From Prescottella equi (GTDB lineage Bacteria > Actinomycetota > Actinomycetes > Mycobacteriales > Mycobacteriaceae), in NCBI RefSeq assembly GCF_020171745.1, contig NZ_JAIVAH010000026.1, positions 1 to 64,000 on the forward strand: DNA of 64,000 nucleotides, in the 5' to 3' direction. Below are positions 18,875 to 26,781 of the stretch, in pieces. The position numbers were made by a program, and so were the translations under genes. The notes below the pieces were generated by a model that saw nothing but the letters and a program-made list of their open reading frames with translations, ran no database searches and was not told the origin of the DNA. The number at the start of each line of letters is the position of its first letter. Positions within the stretch are counted from its first letter, which is position 1.

Positions 18875-18930
18875 TCGTTACGTCTCGGCCGGCTGGGCGT
18901 CGGCCTGCATCAACGTCCAGCCGGCAAGCG
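18785..18930. repeat. Direct repeat, copy 1 (YbjN-like tail plus slipin end)
   Basis: This segment matches 20045-20192 at roughly 90% identity; the first 90 bases have 7 mismatches. It spans the last 30 codons of the YbjN-like gene and, on the other strand, a short in-frame coding end reading AGWTLMQADAQPAET then stop. That is the end of a diverged slipin allele (the intact slipin ends [15 protein letters not shown]). It marks the left border of inserted DNA. Confidence 0.85.
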
Positions 18931-18935
18931 GTCGC

Positions 18936-19394
18936 TGACTGCCCGAGGCACGGCGTTGTTGACGTCACCGACGCCCATTCGGATCCGTTCAGGTCACTTC
19001 CTTGATCCAAAGATCCGAGGGAGTAGTTCGTCATCGGTCAGTCAGTCAACGCACGCACCGCCCTACCCGGGGAGCTTCAACCAACTCCGCGGAGCGGCCA
19101 ACCGGGGCGCCCGCGCATTCTCCATCATCGACCTCGAAGCTCATCTCTGTCGAAGATCATCGACGGATTGGGCGTGACGCCCTCTGCGCCGGTAGGGCCG
19201 TCCAATCTCTGGCCCCAGGCCTCGGCGAGCGCTCAAGGCGCAAATCACGCTTCGCTTCCCCTCGTTTAGCGACGACTCACCGCCAATCTGGGGCGCGCTA
19301 TCGCCAGTCGTTCGAATCGAAGATGAACTGTTAAACCGACTTGTCGGTAGTGAATGACACGCTTCTCTGAAACCGTGACATTGAGGAGCCAGAG
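18936..19394. other. Non-coding left part of the insert
   Basis: About 460 bases follow the left repeat. Open frames on both strands have no ribosome site, no recognisable domains and compositions that look like chance. The last ~40 bases form the leader of the zinc-ribbon membrane gene and include GAGGAG. I see no repeat, RNA gene or terminator that I can support. Confidence 0.5.
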
Positions 19395-20027
19395 ATGATC
19401 GAACCATGCAACTGCAAGCCGCAGGCTTCGCCCCAATTCCCGTTTTGCCCGGTGTGTCGCGGCTCAACTGGATCTTCGTATGCGCCCCAATCTCAGACGG
19501 TGATTAGTGGCCCCGGCTTGCAGGCAGGAGGCGACATCGACGTCTCGGGCACCATCGTCGGCGGCGACTTTTACGCTCCGGACAGTTTCGGCTACCGCGC
19601 CATGGAGATGTCACGACGCGCCACGACGAAGTCCTGGCTACCCGACAACTGGCTCGCGACAGTCGCGACAACAGTAGGGCTTCTTGGGTCGGTTCTAAAT
19701 CTGAACTTCAACCATGCGTCTTGGGGAATCTGGCTCACCCTTGCCATGCTGATACCAGCGGTTTGTGGAGGCTTCGTGATGCTAATCAGGTGGGGTGTCG
19801 ATCGGTCGGGCGCGTTTCACCTCTTCGGGTTCGTCTTTGAGAAAGCTCCTGATGGCGAGATCTACAGATCGACTCCGGCAGGAACATGTCCACAGTGTCA
19901 GCGGTCGATGGTGTTGCGGCGAGCCAAGACTGATGATGGGGCCGAGAGCGTATGGGCATGCACAAGCGGAGTTACCAAGCACAATCTCTTGTACGACCCG
20001 ACAGAATTCAGCAAGGTGCCGTGGTAG
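19395..20027 (+). CDS. Membrane protein with terminal zinc-ribbon motifs, insert cargo
   Basis: A 210-residue protein of no family I recognise. The N-terminus has CNC then CPVC (residues ~5-20), a likely metal site. It is followed by a Gly-rich low-complexity part with GDIDVSGTIVGGDFY, two hydrophobic segments (about 80-100 and 105-128), and a C-terminal domain with CPQC and a later Cys that looks like half of a zinc ribbon. GAGGAG lies six bases before the ATG. Its DNA is less GC-rich than its neighbours, and it is the only clear gene between the two direct repeats, so it was probably acquired with them. The domain layout (cytosolic metal motifs around a two-helix anchor) would suit a sensor or effector, but that is speculation. 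Confidence 0.7.
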   Translation: MIEPCNCKPQASPQFPFCPVCRGSTGSSYAPQSQTVISGPGLQAGGDIDVSGTIVGGDFYAPDSFGYRAMEMSRRATTKSWLPDNWLATVATTVGLLGSVLNLNFNHASWGIWLTLAMLIPAVCGGFVMLIRWGVDRSGAFHLFGFVFEKAPDGEIYRSTPAGTCPQCQRSMVLRRAKTDDGAESVWACTSGVTKHNLLYDPTEFSKVPW

Positions 20028-20044
20028 CGGCGGGCATCCCCTTT

Positions 20045-20134
20045 GGCGGCTGCGGCGACGATTGCGCGTGCGGCGATGGACACGACGCCGGCGACCTCGG
20101 GGAGACCATCCCCGTCGGGAAGCCGTCGAACTGA
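20045..20134 (+). pseudogene. Remnant of YbjN-like gene C-terminal tail
   Basis: Thirty codons encode GGCGDDCACGDGHDAGDLG... and end at the same stop as the intact gene at 18287. An open frame runs in from the insert (from about 19952), but its first half has no relation to this family, so it is a chance fusion and not a gene. The remnant forms the first 90 bases of the right-hand repeat. Confidence 0.85.
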
Positions 20135-20192
20135 CGCTCGCTACTTCTCGACCGGCTGGGCGTCGGCCCGCACCGACGTCCAGCCGGCGATG
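20045..20192. repeat. Direct repeat, copy 2
   Basis: Partner of 18785-18930. Here the slipin end is intact and the YbjN-like gene is only a tail, the reverse of copy 1. Two diverged copies of the same gene junction on either side of ~1.1 kb of unrelated DNA indicate integration or recombination with DNA from a related strain, rather than a recent tandem duplication. Confidence 0.85.
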
Positions 20193-21013
20193 AGCGACTC
20201 CATGTCACTCCGCCCCCGCAACGCGGGCCGCTCGCTGCTCGTCGACGGAGCCAGCACCGAATCCCCGGCCAGGAACGGCCGCACCAGATCGATCGGCACC
20301 GGGAACACCACCGTCGACGTGCTCTCCCCACCCAACTCCCCCAGCGTCTGCAGGTAACGCAGCTGCAGAGTGGTCGGGTTGCGGCTGATGATGTCCGCGG
20401 CCTCGGCGAGCTTCGCGGACGCCTGGAATTCTGCCTCCGCATTGATGATCTTGGCGCGCCGCTCGCGCTCGGCCTCCGCCTGCCGCGCAATGGCCCGCTG
20501 CATGTCCCGCGGAATCTCGACGTCCTTGATCTCCACGGTGGTGACCTTCACGCCCCACGGCTCGGTCTGCTGGTCGATCACCTTCTGCAGGTCCTCGTTG
20601 AGGCGTTCGCGCTCGGCCAGCAGGGCATCCAATTCCGCCTTGCCGAGAATCGACCGCAGCGTCGTCTGTGCGATCTGCGACGTCGCCGCGAAGTAGTCCT
20701 CCACCCCGACGATCGCTCGGTCCGCGTCCACCACCCGGAAGTACGCGACGGCGGTGACCTTCACCGGCACGTTGTCCCGCGTGATCACCTCCTGCATCGG
20801 CACGTTCAGCGTCACCGTCCGCAGGCTCACCCGCACCATCCGGTCCACCGCCGGGATCAGCAGCACCAGCCCCGGTCCGCGCAGGTCAACGAGCCGGCCG
20901 AGCCGGAACAGCACACCGCGCTCGTACTCGCGCAGCACCCGAACCGCGGCCGACGCGACGATCACCGCGAGCAGTGCGACGACGATGACGGCCAGAATGA
21001 TGGTGGTCAACAT
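20141..21013 (-). CDS. Slipin (SPFH/band 7 membrane protein)
   Basis: A 290-residue SPFH protein: one N-terminal membrane helix, then the slipin core with [25 protein letters not shown] and the conserved [20 protein letters not shown] segment before a coiled coil. Slipins form membrane-bound oligomers and typically pair with an NfeD protein, as here. The ATG chosen lies inside the NfeD stop (ATGTTGA overlap) and has GGGAG upstream, which fits translational coupling. A GTG four codons earlier is possible. The last codons lie within the duplicated segment that borders the insert. Confidence 0.9.
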   Translation of the reverse strand: MLTTIILAVIVVALLAVIVASAAVRVLREYERGVLFRLGRLVDLRGPGLVLLIPAVDRMVRVSLRTVTLNVPMQEVITRDNVPVKVTAVAYFRVVDADRAIVGVEDYFAATSQIAQTTLRSILGKAELDALLAERERLNEDLQKVIDQQTEPWGVKVTTVEIKDVEIPRDMQRAIARQAEAERERRAKIINAEAEFQASAKLAEAADIISRNPTTLQLRYLQTLGELGGESTSTVVFPVPIDLVRPFLAGDSVLAPSTSSERPALRGRSDMESLIAGWTSVRADAQPVEK

Positions 21014-21474
21014 GGCAACTCCCACGGTTCACGACGACGCACGCTCAGCGTGAGCCCACGCACCCCCTCGACGACGACGGACTCCCCCGCGCCCGGCGTC
21101 TCGGTATAACCGAACTCCATTCGCGCGCGCCACAATTCGCCGCCCAGCTCCACCTGCCCCTGGTGGCCGTCCCAGCTCCGGACCAGCGCCTCGGATCCGA
21201 CGAGTGACTGCGCGCCGGTCCGCACGGGTTCTCGCCGCGCGCTCAGCACCTTCCGACCGGTGACGGCGACCGCGCCGAGTCCGACCACACCCACACCGAG
21301 CGTCACCGGCAGCGCAATCTCGAGTCCGAGTCCGCCGGACGTGAACAGCAGCCACGCCCCGGTTCCGGCAAGCAGGGTTCCGGCAACGCCTAGCACACCG
21401 TAGGTCGGGACGTGCGCCTCGATCACGATCAGCAGCACGCCCACTACCAGCGCCAACACACCCAATGCAGCCAT
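21007..21474 (-). CDS. NfeD-like membrane protein
   Basis: A 155-residue protein with three to four N-terminal hydrophobic helices and a C-terminal OB-fold NfeD domain (about 85-155: [27 protein letters not shown]-type beta strands). This is the short NfeD form without the ClpP-like protease domain. It is upstream of, and translationally coupled to, slipin. The pair is thought to organise membrane domains or guide membrane protein quality control. Confidence 0.88.
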   Translation of the reverse strand: MAALGVLALVVGVLLIVIEAHVPTYGVLGVAGTLLAGTGAWLLFTSGGLGLEIALPVTLGVGVVGLGAVAVTGRKVLSARREPVRTGAQSLVGSEALVRSWDGHQGQVELGGELWRARMEFGYTETPGAGESVVVEGVRGLTLSVRRREPWELPC

Positions 21475-21614
21475 CAGCGGTCACCTGCGAGGGCCCGGTC
21501 GCCTCGCGTAGCCACTCGCGATCGAGCCCTCACCGTCAAAGGTATGCCCGCATCGTCCGGGGTGCCACCGTGTCGCGCGCCGCCGCTGTCGGTACCTGGT
21601 GCAATCATCGCCAC

Positions 21615-22379
21615 ATGCATCTGCTCGACGACGGGTTCACGCCACCGGAGGCCTGCGCGCAGTGGTGCCGTGCCCGCGCCTATCCGCTGCACGTGCTCGA
21701 CGACAGCGCACCGGTCGACCTCGACTGGTGGAACCACCACCTGCGCGAGCACGAGCACGGGATCGTCCTGCACGGACGGGATCTCGACGGTCGGGTGGTC
21801 GACCGCGGTGTCGCCGTCGTCCAGCGCAACGACCTACAACTCGGCAGCGAACTGATCGACTCCGAGCACGATGCGCTCGGTCTGCTGTTCCTGTGCGCGG
21901 CCTGGCGCAGCGCGCATCGCAGCCGTCGGGCAACCCGCCGCCTGCCCGACGTCTTCAACCCGTACGCCGAGCGGGAACCGCTTGCCAAGATCAAGAACGT
22001 GCTGGACCGGTGTGCCAAGGACAAGCGGATCCCCGAGCCGTCGGGCGACGCGTGGTCGGGCTGGCCGGACATGCCCGGTGTCGGGGTGCCACTGATGGCG
22101 CTGTTCATGTGGGCGGTCGGCGTGCGGCGCGACGGCGTCCGCGCCCAACTGATCGACCAGCACGGGGTCTCGACGCTCATCCACGAGGGCTGGCTCGAGG
22201 AGCCGTCGGTCAGTGGGTTCACCCTCCGCCGCTACGACCGCTACCTGCAACTGCTCAGCGCCTGGGCGATGCAGGTGGGCACCGACCCGGAGCTGATCGA
22301 GATGTGGTTGGTCCAGCGCTGGAATGCCCGCGTGCAGGAGGCCCGCAGCGGCGCCCGGGCGGAGCCGACGCTGTTCTGA
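21615..22379 (+). CDS. Unrecognised protein, 254 residues
   Basis: A soluble, Trp- and Arg-rich protein with no family I can name. Conserved-looking blocks include WNHHLREHEHGIVLHGRDLDG near 35-55, DVFNPYAEREPLAKIKN around 115-130 and GWPDMPGVGVPLMALF around 150-165. The strong third-position GC and lack of gaps make it a convincing gene. Upstream open sequence (50 more codons) is not used: it has poor composition and the ATG chosen begins the compact part. It is divergent from nfeD/slipin, sharing a ~140-base promoter region. Confidence 0.7.
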   Translation: MHLLDDGFTPPEACAQWCRARAYPLHVLDDSAPVDLDWWNHHLREHEHGIVLHGRDLDGRVVDRGVAVVQRNDLQLGSELIDSEHDALGLLFLCAAWRSAHRSRRATRRLPDVFNPYAEREPLAKIKNVLDRCAKDKRIPEPSGDAWSGWPDMPGVGVPLMALFMWAVGVRRDGVRAQLIDQHGVSTLIHEGWLEEPSVSGFTLRRYDRYLQLLSAWAMQVGTDPELIEMWLVQRWNARVQEARSGARAEPTLF

Positions 22380-22568
22380 CGCAATTCCTGCAGAGCCGTG
22401 CGGAGTGGACAGCACTCTGCATCTCGCCTCACACAGCTACACAGGATTATTCGTCGGGTGGCGTGACGCTTCTACAAGCTGGAGACCTCACCCCAGCCAG
22501 GCGTTGCGCCGAGACCGAAACCGGCACCCATCAAAGCACTGTCGGGGCGACTGTGTCAGGCGTCGGCG

Positions 22569-24905
22569 CTACTCCGGAAAGAGTGGTGAGGGTTCTACAT
22601 CCGAGAAGGCGAATGCCTCCATCTCGGATGGCCTCCAGACCAAGCCGAGGTTGTGCGTGCAATCCGCAGCACGCTCTCTCATGCCAAGCGCTTCGAACAC
22701 TCCGCGAGATCGGAGGAACGCGCCACGCGCCTCATCAAGGAAGCCTGCCCCCGCATACACGACTCCGAGCTTCAGATCCATCTCAGCGACATTCTCCGGC
22801 ATCCCGAGCATCGAAAAGTCTCTACGCGCTTCGAGGTACGCCTGCTCCGCGCCCCTGTAGTCATCGACCTTGCCCCGCGCTACTCCGAGATTGACCAGGC
22901 ACGTCGCGACCAGTTCCGCCTCGCCCAGATCTCGATAGCCATCATGGGCAGCAAGAATATGACTCTCGGCCGCCTCCGACATACCCATCGCACCAAGGAC
23001 GATGCCGAGCTTGAGGTCACAGTCTGCGACACCGCCTTTCGTGCCCCAGTGCTGAAACACCTCGCGCGCACCGGTGAACGACTCGGCCGCATCCTCGTTT
23101 CGGAACATCTCCATATAGACAATCCCCAAGTTGCGGTCACACTTGGCTACGTCAAGGTTGTACCCGGGGAAGAGCGACAGCTCGTCTCCGACGAATCGCT
23201 CACGTGCAAGCAGGAACTCACACTCCGCCTCGTCCAGTCGACCTTGAACGAAGTACAACGCACCCAGGTCGAGATGTTGCCCGGCCACTCGTTCTTCGCA
23301 GCCTGCTTCCTCGTATCCGGCGAGCGCTCGCCGGAAGGCGTCTTCCGCTTCGTCGATCCGTTCCATTGCCCGATAGGCGACTCCGAGGTTGTGATCCGCG
23401 TCAGCAACTCTCTCAGTACACCCGTTCTCCGCGTAGATCGCCCTCGCGCGCAAGGCCGAATCCTCGGCATCAGAGTAGCGATCGAGCGACTCATGTATCG
23501 CGGTGAGCGCATGATCGCAATCTGCCACTGAGATCAGATCTGCAATGCCTGCGAACTGCCCCCGCGCCCGCAGGACTTCTTGCTCAGCCGCCTCGTATCG
23601 CCCTGACTGTTGATACAGCTCTCCGAGTCGCTGCGCGCACGCCGCCACCTGCTCGACCCCCAACCACTCCGTGTACTGGCTGGATGCCTCGCACAGAGCC
23701 TCCTCGGCACGCTCATGCCAGCCGGCCGCCAAACATGCTTCACCGAGCGCAAGTATGGCGTCTGCAGCGAGGTCCGGGCGAGACAGATCCTCGAACACAG
23801 TGCGGGCACGGTCGATCGCTTGCACTGCCCCGTCGAAATCGTCCAGTACTCCGAGAGTGGGCGAAGGTACGAGAACAGTTGCAGAAGCGAGTAACTCCTC
23901 CGCGGATCTGATCGCTTCGCCTTCCAGCCCAGCGCCCAGAAACCCGTCCAGCGCCGATTCGAGTACTGCGATGTCGTCCGGTGTCGACTCCGCCTCGTGT
24001 GCCAAGACCGTCAACACCGCGTCGTACCGCAGACGCTCCCAGATCCGCCGCGCGAGGATGCTTCGCTCGGGGTCGGTCGCGACCACGTATAGCTCGAGGT
24101 CTTCGAGGTCGCGGCATTCGTCACTCACGGGATCGACCTCGTCCGCACCGCGCATGTCCGTCGGGGTGTTCCCGGAGATCACCGATGAATCCGTGCAGCG
24201 GACTATTTCGGTGTGCAGGTAGCGCGCGGCCGCGGCCAGATGGTCGAGCGCAACGTGCGAGCAGACTGACCGTAGCTCGCCGAGGACATCCAGTCCTTCG
24301 ACGGCCAATGCGCGCTGCCGATCGAGGTAGAGGGCAAGACCCTCCGAGATCACCAGGGATGAAGAAATTGTGTTCTCGGCGAACGGTATCCACGTCCTCA
24401 ACACCTCGCCGTCAGCATCGACGAACCCATACGAGGTGCCTTCGTCGGACGCCGCATGCTCGGCGTCGATACCGATCTGCCCGCACTCGTCGCCGGTTGA
24501 GGGCATGGCCGGGAATCCCAGTCCGGCCTGGGAATCCGACACGTCGGCCAAGCCTGCCGTTCCCACCGAATCGAATCCATCACGCGCAACCGACCACCTG
24601 GGGCCCTCCTGCAGGAGCACGTGCCGTTTCATAGCCTCAGCCGACAATGCCAACGAGCTCACGCTATCGAACGCCTCCACAATGGAGTCAGCCACAGACA
24701 CAGGGCTCGCCGACTGCAGCCAGTGGTCGAACTCGTCTGGGTCCATCGAAATCCAACGGCCGCGCCTTCGCAGGTAGCACCCCTCGTCAGCGAGCAGAAC
24801 GAGTGCGTGCACGGATCCCACCGACGCGTCCCAGAACGCTACGTATTCGGCGCCGAGATCTGTCGCAGGTTGATCAGAACCAGAACGACCTTCACCTGAA
24901 GTCAT
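22569..24905 (-). CDS. Tetratricopeptide-repeat protein
   Basis: A 778-residue protein. The first ~250 residues are an unknown domain with no clear motif. From about 300 to the end it is a chain of ~40-residue TPR-like helical hairpins, such as NLGVAYRAMERIDEAEDAF and LKLGIVLGAMGMSEAAES. TPR arrays bind partner proteins; in actinobacteria such long TPR proteins often act in signalling or as sensors. No ATPase, HTH or CHAT motif was found. The start used is ATG with GGGAG seven bases upstream; a GTG ten codons earlier has no such site. Its GC content is slightly lower than in the flanking conserved genes, so it may be an accessory gene. Confidence 0.8.
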   Translation of the reverse strand: MTSGEGRSGSDQPATDLGAEYVAFWDASVGSVHALVLLADEGCYLRRRGRWISMDPDEFDHWLQSASPVSVADSIVEAFDSVSSLALSAEAMKRHVLLQEGPRWSVARDGFDSVGTAGLADVSDSQAGLGFPAMPSTGDECGQIGIDAEHAASDEGTSYGFVDADGEVLRTWIPFAENTISSSLVISEGLALYLDRQRALAVEGLDVLGELRSVCSHVALDHLAAAARYLHTEIVRCTDSSVISGNTPTDMRGADEVDPVSDECRDLEDLELYVVATDPERSILARRIWERLRYDAVLTVLAHEAESTPDDIAVLESALDGFLGAGLEGEAIRSAEELLASATVLVPSPTLGVLDDFDGAVQAIDRARTVFEDLSRPDLAADAILALGEACLAAGWHERAEEALCEASSQYTEWLGVEQVAACAQRLGELYQQSGRYEAAEQEVLRARGQFAGIADLISVADCDHALTAIHESLDRYSDAEDSALRARAIYAENGCTERVADADHNLGVAYRAMERIDEAEDAFRRALAGYEEAGCEERVAGQHLDLGALYFVQGRLDEAECEFLLARERFVGDELSLFPGYNLDVAKCDRNLGIVYMEMFRNEDAAESFTGAREVFQHWGTKGGVADCDLKLGIVLGAMGMSEAAESHILAAHDGYRDLGEAELVATCLVNLGVARGKVDDYRGAEQAYLEARRDFSMLGMPENVAEMDLKLGVVYAGAGFLDEARGAFLRSRGVFEALGMRERAADCTHNLGLVWRPSEMEAFAFSDVEPSPLFPE

Positions 24906-25099
24906 ACGTTTCTCCCTGCTGAACAAACCCCACACTCGCGCGAAGACTCCGCTATTGCAGCAGAACAGCGATCCGTTGCCGTGAACCTCGCCGCCGTGTT
25001 GCCAATCTGATCATGAAACGCAGCGCGTATCGCTGCTCCGTCGCTCTGAGCCATCCCATTCCGCACCGGGTCACCACCGTTCTCGGGGACACTGGCCTC

Positions 25100-25780
25100 A
25101 TGCCGACCAATCCCGTCACGATCACCGTCACAGGCCACGCCGAACGCTCGGTCACGCCCAATCGCGGTGTGGTCCATCTGAACATCGAATTCGACGGACT
25201 CACCCGTGCCGAGGCGTCCGACGCCTCGACCGCGGCGGCGGCTGCGCTCACCGAGCTGATCCGTGCGCTGGACAAAGATCCCGCCGGCCCGCTCCGCCGG
25301 TGGTCGTTCGATCAGGTCCAGCACTCCCGCTACCGCCCGTACCACCCGCAGGGCAAGAAACTGCCGTGGAACTACCGGTCGACAGCCACCGCCTCCGTGA
25401 CGTTCCGCCACCTCGACGCCGTCGCCACCTTCGTCGACCGGGCGGCGGCGATCGAGGGTGTCAACGTCACACACCTGGAGTGGAGGCTCACCCGCACGGC
25501 CCACGCGAAAGCGCTTTCGCGCGTGCGGGATCTCGCGGTCCGCGACGCCCTCGCCAAGGCCAAGGGTTACACCCGAAGCCTGGGCTGCAAACGCATCGAG
25601 GCTGTCGCCCTGGCCGACCCGGGCATGCTCAACGCGGGACAGCGACCCGACTTTGGGCCGCCCGTCATGCGGGCGTTGGCGGCGGCGCCCGTCCAGGACA
25701 ACGAGCGATCCGCGATCGAACTCAACCCGGAGAAGCTCCGTATCACCGCCGATGTCGAGGCGCGGTTCGAGGCGTCGTGA
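25100..25780 (+). CDS. SIMPL (DUF541) domain protein
   Basis: A 226-residue protein of the SIMPL family: ITVTGHAERSVTPNRGVVHLNIEF at the N-terminus is the family's opening beta region, and the C-terminal half ends in the conserved ITADVEARF strand. Most family members are secreted or periplasmic. This one shows no signal peptide from the start chosen, so it may be cytoplasmic. Function is uncertain in bacteria, with links to stress response and outer surface structure proposed. It converges with the EVE-nuclease gene. Confidence 0.85.
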   Translation: MPTNPVTITVTGHAERSVTPNRGVVHLNIEFDGLTRAEASDASTAAAAALTELIRALDKDPAGPLRRWSFDQVQHSRYRPYHPQGKKLPWNYRSTATASVTFRHLDAVATFVDRAAAIEGVNVTHLEWRLTRTAHAKALSRVRDLAVRDALAKAKGYTRSLGCKRIEAVALADPGMLNAGQRPDFGPPVMRALAAAPVQDNERSAIELNPEKLRITADVEARFEAS

Positions 25781-25806
25781 ACAGATAGCATGTGGCCGCT
25801 ACGTGC

Positions 25807-26742
25807 CTACTCCGACTGGAAGGAACCATCGCCAGTCGGGTAGACGCAGCGCACTTTGTGCTCCGCCAGAAGGTCCACGAGATCCTCCGATGGGCGTTCG
25901 GGCAGCAGCACCCGCAATTCCGGCGGGATATCGAATGCCCGGCGATAGTCCAGCAACTGTCCGAGCGCCATACGAACGGCCTCGCGGCTGCTGGACGCCT
26001 TCGCCTCATAGAGAACATGGTCGGTCTGGTCGTACACGTCAACTCTGAGGGGACGAACCGGCCCTGCGTGCTGAATTCGATAGCCGGTGACCGTATGTCC
26101 TATATCGCGAAGAGATTTCACGTACGTGGACACCAAGGCCGCCTCTTCCTTTACAGCCTCCGTTGACGCGAAAGCCGGCACCCCGTATACGCGCGTTGTA
26201 TGTTCTTCGAGCTTGCAGGCGCCCGAGGCTCGCTGGGGCCCGGCCGCTGGGCGTCCACCAAGCCAGGGATTCCTCATCCGACTGGACAGATCGACGATGT
26301 GTGCGTCCCACGCATCCGCCAGCGCCTTGTCGGACGGCGCCGGAACCTCGCGGCCTGAGTGGAGGATTGGGAACTTGAACTCCGGCATCAGCGACTTCAT
26401 CGACTCATACGGCAGCCGGTGGTCGGTGTCGACGAGGACGTCCCATTCAGCAAACACGTAGGGCGCTTCGGCATCGGCGTCAGACCAATGTGGGCCCCAG
26501 AAAACCTCGTCGGACACGAGCCATCCGCTGGCGACGATTCCATTCTTCTTGCCAGTGCGGTGCAGGTACACACGATCACCGGCTCGCGGGTTGCCGAAAC
26601 CCTGGCCGAAGCTCCACGTCACGGGCGCAGTCAGGCCTTTCGCGGTGAGTGCCTCGTGTTCCACGCGTTCCTCATCTGGATACGTGTCGCCGCTGCCGTC
26701 CCACAACAACACAAACGTCCGCTGCCGGTCCGTCGTGGTCAT
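25807..26742 (-). CDS. EVE-like/PD-(D/E)XK nuclease fusion
   Basis: A 311-residue protein with two parts. The first ~120 residues resemble an EVE/PUA-type domain (FGNPRAGDRVYLHRTG, GIVASGWLVSDEVFW), a fold that reads modified bases. The last ~110 residues look like a PD-(D/E)XK nuclease: VDVYDQTDHVLYEAKASS gives the Asp and Glu-x-Lys, and GQLLDYRRAF is the usual Gln helix. EVE domains fused to nucleases occur in type IV restriction enzymes. The ATG chosen has GGGGGA upstream; a start eight codons earlier is less likely. Its stop-to-recD spacing shows it is downstream of recD on the same strand and could be read from the same transcript. Confidence 0.72.
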   Translation of the reverse strand: MTTTDRQRTFVLLWDGSGDTYPDEERVEHEALTAKGLTAPVTWSFGQGFGNPRAGDRVYLHRTGKKNGIVASGWLVSDEVFWGPHWSDADAEAPYVFAEWDVLVDTDHRLPYESMKSLMPEFKFPILHSGREVPAPSDKALADAWDAHIVDLSSRMRNPWLGGRPAAGPQRASGACKLEEHTTRVYGVPAFASTEAVKEEAALVSTYVKSLRDIGHTVTGYRIQHAGPVRPLRVDVYDQTDHVLYEAKASSSREAVRMALGQLLDYRRAFDIPPELRVLLPERPSEDLVDLLAEHKVRCVYPTGDGSFQSE

Positions 26743-26781
26743 CCGTCCCCCATACTCAAGCTCCAACGATCAATTCCGTCT

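Noticed and set aside
19952-20134. Sixty-codon open frame ending in the cysteine-rich tail
   Set aside because: Chance joining of insert DNA to the duplicated 3' end of the YbjN-like gene; kept only as a remnant.
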